From Pelargonium nanum (lineage: Eukaryota > Streptophyta > Magnoliopsida > Geraniales > Geraniaceae): a DNA stretch of 64,000 nt. The position numbers and the translations under genes are program-made. The notes beneath the pieces are model-generated. The model had not been told where the DNA came from. It did not search any database and saw only the letters and a list, made by a program, of their open reading frames with translations. Within the stretch, counting starts at the first letter, position 1. Every line of letters begins with the position of its first letter. The stretch spans positions 62,001 through 126,000 of the forward strand of contig JAYMTF010000001.1 in the NCBI GenBank assembly GCA_036897485.1, read 5' to 3'. Below, piece after piece: positions 13,301 to 26,712 of this stretch.

Positions 13301-16300
13301 CTCATTGGTTTTCAACTTTTCATTTTTTTTTTTTTTTGAATAATGTTATGGTCACCAAATGACATGTAATATTTTTTTGGGGATTCAAGCGCCTTGAAAT
13401 GTTTGGAATTCCAGTTCCAAGATATGCCCTTGTAAATAGGGAAGTGCCGTATCAAGATCTGGACTTTTTCATCGAGCAAGAAGATTTTGTTGAAGTTCAC
13501 GGGGAACGTTTCTGGAAGCCATTTGTGGAGAAGCCTGTTCATGGTTTGCTCATTACTTAATTTGATCAATGATTTGCTTCCTTCATGTTGTGTTTCCTCA
13601 TCTGCACCTCCACCAATGAATCTATATGGTTAGTTGTTCAGTGTGTGTTGTTTTGCAAAAAAGAAAACAAGGAACTAACTGGGTACACCATTATTGGTGT
13701 ACTGAATGTTTTCATCAGGTAAGTTTTGCACCAGTGATACCAGTAAAACATTGTGAGATGCATGGCATATTAATTTTCATGATAATAGATCTCCTGTGAA
13801 TGAAAAAGTCCAGATCTTGATTTTTTTAGAATGTCAAGGTATTGTACGTTGATTTTGTTATGGGTTATTATTTTCATTGCTCACGTTTTTATAAGTTGTT
13901 AATTTTGTGATTCAGAAAGTAGTATTTTCTCTTTTGTTAAAAAAGTTATTGTATTTTTTTATATGGTTCTAAAATAAAATGTAAAAAATAAAAAATATAG
14001 GTATCCTTGGAACTTGGCTAAAGTTTAGTTCAAGTTGTGGAAATTCTACTTTATATGAAACTCTAATAGAGCAGTGTTGTTCTTTCTAAACCTTTTAAAC
14101 TTAGATGAGTACCTTAAAAATAGAAATTCGAAATTGCAAGTTTGCAAATTCGTTTCCTTCCATGTATTGTTAAAAGTTTGTCCCAGAATCTGTTACAATT
14201 TGTTTGTGAATATATACACTGCATTGTACTTGTTGCAACTCGTCAATTGTGTTGCTATCTACATTTAAACTTTGCATTATTTGTATCCACTTCCTCGTCA
14301 ATTTGCATATCAAGTATTGACTCGCGTTTTGTTCTTATAAAGGGGACGATCATAGTATAATGATATATTATCCAAGTTCGGCAGGTGGTGGTATGAAGGA
14401 GTTGTTCAGGAAGGTGATTCACTTGCACCTTTAAAATGGACACAGCGTGCTTAAACTTTACATTCTTTCGCGCTACAAGTTTATATGACATTCTTGAAAT
14501 ACGCGTGAATCATTTCTTATGAAATGTTAAGACTTTTTTTTGTTGCATTTGACGTATCCAGAGTTAATAGTCGGGTATTCATCCTTTCATTTAAACTCGT
14601 GGACCTTGATGATGGGAGTAGGATTTGGTTGGTTCTGTCTGCCTTAGCTGACCATAGAATGTCACTAAGCAGCTCTGATTTTGGCTTGGGTTACTTGAGT
14701 TCAACCAACTTCTGGAAGTAAAAATCTTATATCCTGTCAAGTAGGCACTTTTGGATTGGCAAGTCTGTTTCAGATCTGCTTGTTTTATTTGTAACATGGA
14801 TAGATTCTGAATTAAGGCTTTGCTGAATACAAATGGATGATTCTAATATACTTACTATCACACTTTTGTAGCTTTTATAACCTCCTTAATAGCATAACCT
14901 GTAATTGCACCGTTAGATTATTTACACAAGTTTTGATGACATATTTTCATCATTCATGATTATTCGTATAATCATATGTGATTTTAGGTGGGCAATCGGT
15001 CAAGTGAGTTTCATCCAGATGTTAGAAGAGTGAGGCGTGAAGGCTCTTATATATATGAGGAATTTATGCCAACTGGTGGAACAGATGTCAAGGTTGGATG
15101 GTTTGTCCTCTATATTGCTTGCCTAATGGGTTTTAAGTAGAGTTATGAGACACTTGCAAGACTATTATCAATTTGTTCAATTTTGGAATTTAATTGATTT
15201 CTGTAGCATCTTTCCAAATGGTTGTTTTAGGTTTATACCGTAGGCCCTGAATATGCACATGCTGAGGCAAGGAAGTCTCCTGTTGTTGATGGTGTTGTTA
15301 TGAGAAATCCTGATGGCAAAGAAGTAAGTGCTTCTAATCTTTTTCTGTCTAATAAGTTTTAAAATTTTGCAGTAAAAATCTCGATATCTTCTTATCCATT
15401 ATCTATTTTTGTGGTTCCGTGAGCCGGGCACATTACCATCTATACTAAAGCTCGACTGTATGAAAGAGGTGGTATGTGTTTGGCGGACAACTATTGTTTC
15501 ATGATATATTAGTGACTATGGGTTGAGAAATTGAAAGTCTTTGATGCCATGGCAAAATGACTAGTCAAATCACCTATATTCTTCTGAAAATAGTATCTTT
15601 TAATACCCTGGACCTGATAGTTATCCTAATTCTAAAAATTGAATCTAAGGCTAGATAAAGGTAAAACTAGATTGTATACCTGTGCATATATCCCCTCAGG
15701 ATATTTGGTTTGTGTACCGACATTTTCACAGACTTTCTTTGTGTGTTTTTGATTTATATCATATGATCTGTTAAATCTTGAGATTTAAAATAGAGGAAAT
15801 ATTTATGAAAAGATTCTGTGGAAGTTTGTAGCTGGCAGTTAGCTGAGACTACCTGGCTATACTAATAAATTGCTACTCCTGAATGAAGATTGCAAGACTA
15901 ATTTGTGAAACTTGTTTCTTGCTTTGCTTTAAAGGTTAGGTATCCTGTGCTACTGACGCCAAATGAGAAGCAAATGTCAAGAGAGGTTTGCCTTGCATTT
16001 AGGCAAGCGGTATGTCATCTGATTCTGGTGATATATAAACAATGCACTCTTCCAAGGAGATGTACATATATATGTATATATTTATAATCACTGCTGCTTG
16101 TTTTATTGCTAATCCTTCTTCAACTTAGGGATATTTCATACAAGCCTGTTTACTATTCATGTTATGAATCATGATGATCAAAAGAAAATTGCCAGTAAGA
16201 AATTACTTTCAATAGAGTGTGCAAGATTATCTGATAGGCATTTAATCATGTCTATATTTTGTCTTAACTATATTCCCTTCTGTTATAATGCATCACTTGA

Positions 16301-19300
16301 AACCCCTTTTCCCGCGCCATATATCCCAAATTAAAGAAATACATGTATAATAACTTTGCCTATATTCAATTTTAGCTGGGGAATCTTTTTGGTCATTCTC
16401 ATCGGGTACTTTTTCTTTTAGTTTTATTGTTATGCTCATGCATCCCTTTGTATGTGTTCACTTACTACTCTTTTGAATGAGAACAGATAGATAGGTCATA
16501 GCTTGCGGAGTTACTATTTTTGTCGACTTAGCTTAGTCTTCGATATTATGGTTTCAAACATGTGGATGTTCTCAAACAGTTTCAGGATGCATTGAAAAAG
16601 TATATCGTGACTTGCAGGTTTGTGGTTTTGATCTATTGCGTAGTGAGGGACGATCATATGTTTGCGATGTGAACGGTTGGAGTTTTGTGAAGAACTCCCA
16701 CAAGTAAAGCTTGCTTTTTTGTCATTAATCTTTCTTATTTTTATGATATTGTTAGTGTTGCTTCATTCTTCATCAATATTTCTTCACTTTGCTATGCACT
16801 ATCTGCCTCTTTAAACCATTCAAATTCTTCATGTCTTGCCTCATCCACCTTCATCCCCAAATTATAGTAGTATGTATACGCTTTTAAAATCTATTTAATG
16901 TGTAAATTCCTAAAATATTTAAACCAAAAATATTATAGCCATTTGCCCTCTGTTATCATTTGAAAATTTGGGAAATAGTTTTATATTCTGACTACACGAT
17001 TTCTAAATTTTGCATTGTTCATATGGTATACTTTGAATATGACAATGCATTTATAACAGATAATATAATGCCATTGTTATTAATGTCACAATTTCTGCAT
17101 GTTTAGTTTGTATATGTTTTTTGAGATTCTAAAGGTTATTCGTTCTTGGTTTAAGGTATTATGATGATGCTGCTTGTGTGTTAAGGAAGATGTTTTTAGA
17201 TGCAAAAGCTCCTCATCTTTCTTCAGCGATTCCGCCAATTTTACCATGGAAAGTTAATGAGCCAATCCCACCTTCTGAGGGCTTAACACGTCAAGGAAGT
17301 GGGATTATTGGCACATTTGGCCAGTCTGAGGAGCTACGCTGTGTCATTGCTATAATTCGGCAGTATGTTATGGTTCCCTGATTATTTTATCTAGTCCAGT
17401 ACAAGTTGCGTTCTCCCAACTCATTCATGTTATGTCTGAGCAGTGGTGACCGAACACCCAAACAGAAAGTAAAGCTGAAGGTTACTGAGGAAAAGTTACT
17501 AAATTTGATGTTGAAGTACAACGGGGGAAGGCCTCGATGTGAGGTGATTATCTTTTCCTCCATCCCTTCTCATTTATTTATTAATGTATGTTAGTAATAG
17601 TTTTCTGAACATGTTGGTTATGGGTCTCTTATTTTTTCTTCTTTTGGCAGACAAAACTTAAAAGTGCTGTTCAGCTACAAGATTTGTTAGATGCCACACG
17701 TATGCTTGTACCTCGCTCTCGGTATCCCATCTTAACTGATTTTATTTATTGATTTAACTCATTAACTGTGTTAGAGAATAAATCTAAATATCAATTATAA
17801 TTAATATAGATTCTCATTTACAATAATATCCATGGTCTCCTCTATTGTAATCTCTTAGTTATTCATTTTCCTTGTAGCTATCATCCATTCTCCTATGTAC
17901 TCATATTAACATCAATAATATATTTTTTCTCTTGTATTTCAATCTGGTTTCTCTCTATATGATTTAGACCAGGTCGAGAGAGTGATAGTGAGGCAGAAGA
18001 CATTGAGCATGCTGAAAAGCTTCGTCAAGTCAAAGCAGTCCTTGAGGAGGTTAATAGATTTCACTCAATTATGTTTTTTTTTCTATTTTGCTTTCCTTGT
18101 TTTTTTTTTGGTGTGTGTTTGTGGTTCCTCATGAAGTAAATATTCTAATGAGATTCTGCTAAAAAAAATAGGGGTATTCTATGGAATTATGAACTATCTT
18201 CCTTCTCCTACAGTAAATCCAGCGTTGTTTCATTTTGTAGTGTCATGTTGAGAAGAAGGCTGTCTTCCTAGGATTTACTGTTCCATTTGTTTTTCTGCAT
18301 TTTGTATGTATACGTGGTTTTTTTTCCATCCTGTTGTTGTTTCACTAAAGAAAATATTTGATGAGCCATGCAAAGAGTGGCTACCTGAAATTCCATGCAT
18401 TCTTTTTATGGCTTTAAGATTTAATTTGAAATAATTGTGACTATGGCAATAATGAACAAATACAATGCTAGTTATGGTGGCATAAATGTATAATGCACTA
18501 ATTACAAAGGCTTCATTGCCACACCCCTAAATTCTTTTTCATTATCTTATATATTCTGCTAAAATGACATTTGGCTCTCTCTTGTGATGTGATACTCGGT
18601 TTTATCTCATATCCAGGGGGGGCATTTCTCTGGTATTTATAGGAAAGTTCAACTTAAACCACTAAAGTGGGTTAAAGTTGCTAAAAGCAATGTTGAAGGT
18701 GAGGAAGAACGACCAGTTGAAGCTTTGATGGTTCTTAAATACGGGGGTGTTCTTACTCATGCTGGCAGAATTGATAATTAACATATTATGCACTCCCTCC
18801 TTCCCAAAACGAGTGTCTTGGTTTCTATATTGAGAAAAATTAAGGAGAAGTTAGTTAGAGTTGTATGTTTTCTCTTGTATCCCTACAATCATGTGTTGTA
18901 ACAAACTAAAGGGATAATAACTAACTTACTATAGTAATACTTTTGGCAATTCATGCATAACTAGCTTTGGTTAAGAAGACACTCATTTTGAGACAAAAAT
19001 TCAAGAGAAACAGGACACTCATTTTTGGGACGGAGGGGTATATGTTTTGGTAATTGCTTATAAATGTTTCACTTATACTAGGGAGTTTTGTTGTGTTGCT
19101 TCTGAAACTACTCTTATGTGACATTTTCACTTTTCTGACTTTTCTACTAATATTAAGTTCTCTGTCATTTGCAGGCAGAAGAATTGGGCAGATACTTCAG
19201 AAATAATATGTACCCAGGTGACAATTATTTATTGTTTTCCACTAAATTTGTAAACTTAATATGATAATATCTATGCGACCTTCATACTATGTTCTCATGT

Positions 19301-22300
19301 TTGGGTATTTCTAAATCAAATTATTTAGATATAGGAGGGTCATGTGTATTCTAAGGAACTGTTGGTTGGACTTACTGGGTTTAGCCTTTTTCTTTGTAGA
19401 AATCATCCATGTAATTATTTTTCTTTACTATAAATTAAAAGCAATAATAGGAAAAAGCATTTTTGGTGGTGGTTAGCCGGGTGGATTGCAATCAATGCTG
19501 GATGGTTTCCACATGATAGGGAGGTTAACGATTGTTAAAAGCTATAGCCGAAAGCTGTGAGCAGAGAGTTCACACATCTGGAAAATATCAAATAAATACT
19601 TGAATCAATATCTTGGCATTTTCCAGATTTATGTTTTTTCATAAGCTAACCACAATTGTATTTTTCTATATTTCCATTTTTGAGTTTTCTTTATTTTGCT
19701 GGTCTGAATATGTCATTTCTTAGCTAACAAGTCTAGCTTCAGTTAGTCTGTAGTAGCTGTTTTTTTTTCTTCCCAAGATTGTATGACGGGAGATCACCAG
19801 TTGAATATTTGCAGTGGCAAATTCATGAGTGTGATGTAGAATTTAGTGTCTTGATATTTTCTGATGGAATTTCATACAATTACAGGTGAAGGTACTGGTC
19901 TACTGCGCCTCCATAGTACGTACCGTCATGATCTTAAAATTTACAGCTCTGATGAGGGTCGTGTTCAGGTATGCCTCTAGCCATGCAAATCCATTCATAA
20001 AACCTTTGGTTATTCTTCATCTTGTTTCAGCGCTTTCCTGGTTGTTGTCTAATTTTCAAGACTGGGCCACCAAGTGTTTAGAATCATTAGTTTTGAGATT
20101 GGTACAGTTTATTTACAAGTTGTGTTGACAGATGTCTGCTGCTGCTTTTGCCAAAGGCCTCCTTGATCTGGAAGGGCAGTTAACACCTATTTTGGTCTGT
20201 AAACATTTCCCTTTACAGTGTTTTTACTGCTTGAGGATGTTGAATATATATGACTGACGTAGTCATTTTTTCAAGGTTTCCCTTGTCAGCAAGGATTCAT
20301 CTATGTTGGATGGACTTGACAATGCCAGTATTGAGATGGAAGAAGCAAAGGTTTGTCTTGGTTGACATAATTACATGATGCTTTTGTATAGTATATTAGA
20401 TATGGAACTCATTTTTTTGTGTGACAGTTATGATTTATTCTGTAATTCATCAAGACTCCATAGTTGTTTTAACGCTTAATAAATCAGGTCTAACATTGCT
20501 TCATCACGAACTTCTTGTCTGATGTGAGAAACTCCTCTATCCTTAAGGGATGCAAGAGAAAAAAAATTATGTGCTTAATTTGGATGGTTGTGTTGATATC
20601 TTTTTTGGTTGCATGGCACTATGTGCTTAATTTGGGAGATATTTTTATAGTGTTGTCCCACAATAAGATTTTCTTCAGGTAATTTATTTTTCTGAATTCA
20701 ATTCTACTGTCTTGAGACTGACACTTGTAGCCTTAAACCTAGATGTCTTAATTCAGCCGAACTTTATATTGTGTATCTGTCTGGTACTGTTGTATTCGTT
20801 AAGAACGAGTAGAATCCATAATTTCATGATTGCTATCAAACTTGTTTACATTTTTGGGTTCCTTGCAGGCTAGACTTAACGAGATTATAACTTCGGGTGC
20901 AAAGACAGTTCAAAGCAATGGATCGTCCGATTGTTCTTGGATGGTTGATGGAGCTGGACTTCCTTCAAATGCTTATAAACTTCTACCCAAATTGGTGATT
21001 ACATTTATAAGTGAATTTTAAAATGCATAGATTTCCTGCTTTATTTATTTATTTATTTTTTATTTTTACATTATATTCTATTAGGCATTTGGTGAACTAA
21101 AACACAAACTTTTTTTTTTACCAAAAAAAGAAAGATTTATTTGAATCTTTTATTACTTTTGTTTCAATTCACTCAATTATTGTATTCATTTTTTTATTCC
21201 TAAATTTTCTCTTTTTTATTAAAAAATAATTGAATTCGGTCCAAAATTGGTCCGGTCCATGCCTTATAACTACGGTCCGGTGAGATATGTGACTGATGAA
21301 TACCCCTAGATTTGAATAGTTTCTTGGAACATTGGGGAATTTTCGAATAGATTAAGGGAATTTGTTGACTTCAAGATAATGAGTTCGGCCGGTTATCAAA
21401 AAAAAAAAAAAAAAAAAAGAAGAAGAAGAAGAAAGAAAATGAGTTTGTAGGAGAGGAATCTTAGAAAATAGGAAATAAGGTTTGAATACATGAAAGATAG
21501 AAACAAAAATGTAGTTGAAATACTCATAGATCCCTAACGTTAAGAGTCTGGTAGATGTTAAAATGGAGAGTGATACGATCTTATGCATTAAGCTACTACA
21601 ACATTGTTTGAGAAATAGCGCGGTTGTTGTTCGATGAATCCTAAAATTCCTATTCTCTTGCCAGATATCATCACTTGCCTTGTAGCCTCAGCGTCATTAG
21701 GTGCATAATTTTATATCATCTTTTGCAGGAACCACATGACAAAAGTTTCAGTTTCATTCATTTGATGAATTGTATTATTTCTTTTCTGGAACAGTTATTT
21801 TATGCACCTGGATAGTAAAAACAAGTTCTGTTTTCCTAATGTCTCCTCTCCCCACCTTTATTTTTAATAGGTACAACTGACTAGGAAAGTCACCGAACAA
21901 GTAAAAGTACTTGCTAAAGACGAAGATGAGCAGCTCACAGAAGCAAGCATGTTTGATGTGATTCCCCCATATGATCAAGCGAAGGCCCTTGGTAAAACCA
22001 ATATCGATGTTGACCGTATTGCTGCTGGATTGCCTTGTGGTAGCGAAGGATTCCTGCTTATGTTTGCTCGCTGGAGAAAACTTGAAAGGGACTTGTATAA
22101 TGAACGTAAAGAGTTAGTGTCTATCATTCTTCGCATGTTTACATCTTTCTCTGACTGTAATTATCTGTGCGTTGTGCCTATTGTATGTATTCTTTCTTAC
22201 TTGAGGTTTTGTAAGTGCATTAAATTTTTATGTATAAGAATTTCATTCTCACTTTGCTAACAAGATGAGTTTTCTTGCAGTCGATTTGATATAACTCAGA

Positions 22301-25075
22301 TTCCAGATGTTTATGACTCATGCAAGTAAGTACTCTAGCTGTAAATTATTTTGGATGCTCTTCTGAGAGTGGAAATAACAAATTTATGTAGCAATTGCAG
22401 TTAAACCCTTCTGCTACCGTGCTTGTTAAGTATTCAGGAGCTAATTCATGGCTGCCTAAGGGTTATTGGTCATTGTGGTGTTTTAATTTGTCATTTTTCG
22501 TCATTCAGTATTGTTAGAGTAGATTACAAGTCATCCTTACCCTGTAGTTGAACCCAAACACGTCAAACAATAGAAGATTAAGTTCATGTCTTGGGTTGAG
22601 ATGATATTTGTCAGTTCAATTATAGAGATATAGATACTTGTATTTGTAGTTAGATGCAAAAGTTTGGGGTCGATTAAATGCCATGACAACTGATCGTATT
22701 TGCTGTTGGACTATGTTCTTAACAGATACGATCTATTGCACAATGATCATCTTAATCTAGAAGGACTGCATGAACTCTTCAAAGTTGCTCAGGTAAAACA
22801 ATTTTTTTTTGCAAAAGCGTCTTCTGTATTTTTTAATGTATCTTCAATTTTCCACATAAGCAAATGAACACATGCATTTCACTGGTGTAGTAGTTTGTCA
22901 TCATCAAATAGGTATTAAATAATATTTTTTGTTTTTGTTTCAGTTACTTGCAGATGGTGTCATCCCAAATGAATATGGAATTAATCCAAAGCAGAAGCTG
23001 AAAATTGGATCAAAGGTAAGCTAACCAATCTGACTTCCTTCCATTTTTTACTTATCTTTTAAATTCATGTTCTTTTCGACCTTAAGTGGAATGTTCCATG
23101 AAATGCTTTTAGTTTGGAAAAAAAGTTTGTACCTGCTGTCTCACTGCTGCTTTTTTGGGGTTTTAAGTTTATAAGGAAACAGTCTAAAGAAGAATCATCT
23201 ACATTGGTTTGTAGGCAACGACATCTCCTTACATTTTTCTACCTGAAAAAAAAAACTTGCCTCTGATGACCTATGTGTGTATTGCTACATGATTGAGTAA
23301 AAATAATCCTTATTCTGTTGAAATGCAGATTGCCCGTCGTCTGTTGGGTAAGATTTTGATTGACCTGAGGAATACGCGTGAAGAAGCTATCAGTGTTGCT
23401 GAATTAAAAAGTAATCAAGACCAGGATTCAGCATCCACGAAGAATGAAAATTCTGATATAGATCATCATCAATCAAAGCCTCACACAAAGAATGATGACA
23501 TGAGAAGAACAAGCACAAGCGACATATCGATGGATCACGATGACGATGATGATAAAGAGACCAAATACCGATTAGATCCAAAGTGAATATGTGAACCTTA
23601 TTGTTCATACTTCATACTTATTTTATTGCTACATTTGGTTTTCTTATTCTTTCCTCACATTCTATCAGGTATGCAAATGTCAAGACACCTGATCGTCACG
23701 TGAGGACCCGCCTTTACTTTACATCTGTGAGTATAGCATTTCTTTTTGTTATTTTGCAGCACCTTTCACTATGCTCTCTCTCTCTCTCTCTGACACACTA
23801 AATTATTTTTGATAGTATAGTTTAAAAGTAGATGCATAGTGTTTTCTCATTTTAAAGTGTTGTTCCTTCTATCTGAGATGTTGAGGTGGTTTATCTTCTC
23901 TATGTTGGGCTACAGCTTCATAGATCTCTATAATTTGGGATTATTTAGATTTCAGCCAGAGTTGGCTGCTATATGAAAATATCTCAACTTTGGCCTCTAT
24001 GTTATCATAAACTTTTTGCCTTGTGTTATGAAAATATGAATTTATACATTACCGGATGTACCTTGCATTTAGTTTTCCTTTTTTTTTTTTTAATGTTTTT
24101 TTATGCATGTCAATCTGTTATGTAGTAGGATATACTGTTTATTTGGCCTTTTAATATTATAGAGATCACTAGTTTATTTTACTATACATGTTATGTAATG
24201 TATTTAATGGGTTTGAATGCAAGGAATCACATATCCATTCCCTCATGAATGTTCTTCGGTACTGTAACCTGGATGAGTCTCTGCAAGGAGAGGCTAGTCT
24301 TGTTTGCCAGAGTGCTTTGGAGCGTTTGTATAAAACTAAGGAGCTTGACTACATGAGTTATATTGTATTGAGGATGTTTGAGAATACAGAGGTAGGCATC
24401 CTAGTCTCTTCCCTGGGCTTTTATTATTGGCTTATTTGCGCATGCTAGAGTAGTGACTTAAAAGTCTTGTATACTACACGCCTCCAGGTTGGGGATGTCT
24501 AATGCCAGATTAGATTTTTTATTTCTTTTTTGTGTTCTTATAATAGCAAAGTCTTCACTGAAATGCCAATGCCCTCTTATTTATTTGATATATCTGTTTC
24601 ATCCAAACTGAACTGCAGGTAGCTCTTGAAGATCCTAAAAGGTACCGTGTAGAGATGACTTTTAGCCGTGGTGCAGATCTGTCCCCCCTGGAGGTAATTA
24701 TATATCTTGAATTGGATGCCATGTAGAGTGTGTCTATTTCTGTGCAAGGAATCACTTATTAAATCTTTGTACAAAATCTAATTTCTGTCTGGCTTTAAGC
24801 AGAAGAGCGTCAGCAAGGACAGTGAGGCGGCTTCCTTACACCAGGAGCATACACTACCAATAATGGGTCCAGAAAGGCTGCAAGATGTGGGATCATATCT
24901 CACCTTGGAGAAAATGGAGAAGATGGTTCGGCCATTTGCCATGCCCGCAGAAGACTTCCCACCCCCATCAACGCCTGCAGGTTTCTCGGGCTATTTTGCT
25001 AAAAGTGCATCGGTTCTAGAGCGCTTGGTAAATCTTTGGCCTTTCCATAAGAATGCACATTCCAATGGAAAGTAA
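10393..25075 (+). CDS. VIH: PPIP5K/VIH diphosphoinositol pentakisphosphate kinase-phosphatase (exon 16 donor lost)
   Basis: Makes and degrades inositol pyrophosphates (InsP8) that report phosphate status through SPX proteins. About 30 exons, running from 10393-10458 to 24803-25075. Phases close to about 1053 residues, against 1056 as I recall for Arabidopsis VIH2. The N-terminal ATP-grasp kinase includes [42 protein letters not shown] and [18 protein letters not shown]. The histidine acid phosphatase-like domain starts at [10 protein letters not shown] (about residue 370) and continues through [46 protein letters not shown] and [10 protein letters not shown]. Oddity: exon 16 (18617-18769) ends at THAGR without the expected KQ codons or a GT. 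In-frame TAA follows at 18779-18781. Exon 17 resumes at 19175 with AEELGRYFR. Read-through would give a kinase plus a short phosphatase stub. All other exons are intact, so a small deletion, a non-canonical splice or an assembly error are all possible. Confidence 0.93.
18793..19038. mobile_element. Stowaway-like MITE in VIH intron 16
   Basis: About 246 bp bounded by matching inverted ends. The left reads CTCCCTCCTTCCCAAAACGA and the right, read in reverse, CCCCTCCGTCCCAAAAATGA, with similarity extending about 35 bp. This is the terminal sequence of plant Tc1/mariner-derived Stowaway MITEs. The right end abuts TA at 19039-19040. The left flank is CA rather than TA, so the target duplication has decayed. 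It starts 23 bp after the end of VIH exon 16. Confidence 0.75.
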
Positions 25076-25472
25076 TAGTACTTTGTTTGTTCTATGTTTC
25101 TGTGTGCTACAATCATTTTCTTTTCATACAAGTGAAATTGTTATATTGATTCTACTTATATAGGCTTTCATATTTGATTAGTGATAATAGTAAAATAGAA
25201 ATAGAAAATTGAATATATTGCCATTGAGGGAATCACAAATATTGATGTAGTTCATACACAAGGATATGAGGTTGAAGAAAACTGGTGATGTGCACCAAAT
25301 TATCAATACAACACATGCAAATGCCAATTGTTGTGTTCACAATTAGTGTATGATCATTAAGAACTTAATCAAGAAAGAAAGAAGAATATTTTCTTCAACA
25401 TATATATCAACTTGATCATATCCATATTCGATCCGTGATGGTTTTTGTGTCATGCCAGCATCTAGGAATGAG

Positions 25473-26088
25473 CTAGGTAGGTGATGGTACTAGAGCTGAA
25501 GAAACAGAAGAAGCAGCAGCACGGTGGTTGTGAATCTTGTTGTGGAGCTCTTGCTTGTTGGCTCCGACCATCCTATCCACTTCCTTCCCCTTCTTCACCA
25601 GCACGAACGTCGGCATTGCCTCCACCACAAATTCCTTTGCCACATCCTATAACTCATTAAATAGAATTAGGAACTAATTAAACTTATTGATTGAAAGGGA
25701 TGTAACACAATTACACGTACGTACGTACCGACAATTCATCGACATCAATCTTGACGAACTGAACATCATCGAACTTTTCAGCCATGGAGCGGACAACCGG
25801 CTCCATGATCTTGCAGGGTCCGCACCACGCGGCCGCAAAATCAATCACCATCTTTATGAATTATATACATATAATTCATTCACTCAGTTACTTTCAAGTC
25901 CAACACTGCTAAGTACTAATTAATTACGATCACATATAAGACACAATTAATTAATTTACCAGTTTGGGAGAGTCTTTGACGGAGTTGAAGTGGAGGTGCC
26001 ACTTGTCTGAGGACCGGAAGTTCAAAACCAGTGAGTTTGAAGTCTCCGACTGATCAGAGGCTTTGGCGGTGGAGAACATAGATCCCAT
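25473..26088 (-). CDS. Thioredoxin h type
   Basis: A small cytosolic disulfide reductase, usually reduced by NADPH-thioredoxin reductase. Three exons, minus strand: 25960-26088, 25729-25851 and 25473-25646. All have GT-AG borders and phases closing to 141 residues. The redox motif WCGPC is at about residues 52-56, in the context MVIDFAAAWCGPCKIMEPVV. VKIDVDELS and the cis-proline stretch EAMPTFVLVKKGKEVDRMVG follow, and the C-terminal tail is Ala/Ser rich. The 40-residue N-terminal extension beginning MGSMFSTAK fits the h2-like subgroup, where Gly2 can be acylated. That subgroup call is inference. The gene is convergent with VIH, the two stop codons lying about 400 bp apart, and that gap shows nothing else. 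Confidence 0.93.
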
Positions 26089-26712
26089 TGCTTCCTTAAT
26101 ATCAACAAACACAGACTACTCAACCACAACACCAATCCTTTTGCACTGCTAATTTTGGTTGCCTTCGCAACTAATGATGATCATCCATCTTTTATTTATG
26201 GAGCTGGGAATTGGTATCAATTCTTTCTGTCACTAACACATTTTCATCCAATTAAATCATCTTCGAATCTCTTTCTCTTACACTACTTTTTATCTTATGA
26301 TGCCTTCTCAATTAATATATATATATATTATAGAAAGGAAAAAAGATGCATTTGGGTTAATTTCTGATTAAAAAAACATACTTGCAAGAAACCATACATG
26401 TTCATAAGGAATAAATTGTGGGAGGGAGTTGTAATGAAGAAGATGCAGTGGAATAACCATTAAAAAAGAAAATGGAATTTGCAAATGTGGCGTTCAAATT
26501 CGCATATGATAGTTGACAAATACTTGTTTATCTTCCTTATCTCAAAAGAGATTCGATTCTTATTTAGAGAAATTATATCGGCTTTAAAATCTTCACCACC
26601 CTTTCTTTTTGCCTAATCACCTTTCTTAGACTGTGATTATGATAATGTGATTACTACATAGCAGAAATTTTATTCGCTTAACTTGCTTCGTAATTAACAC
26701 TCATGCTAATAA
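26089..26712. other. Spacer: thioredoxin promoter and NPF 3' flank
   Basis: AT-rich DNA holding the thioredoxin upstream region, with a TA run near 26315-26330, and the 3' flank of the NPF gene. No gene or defined repeat is seen. Confidence 0.55.
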
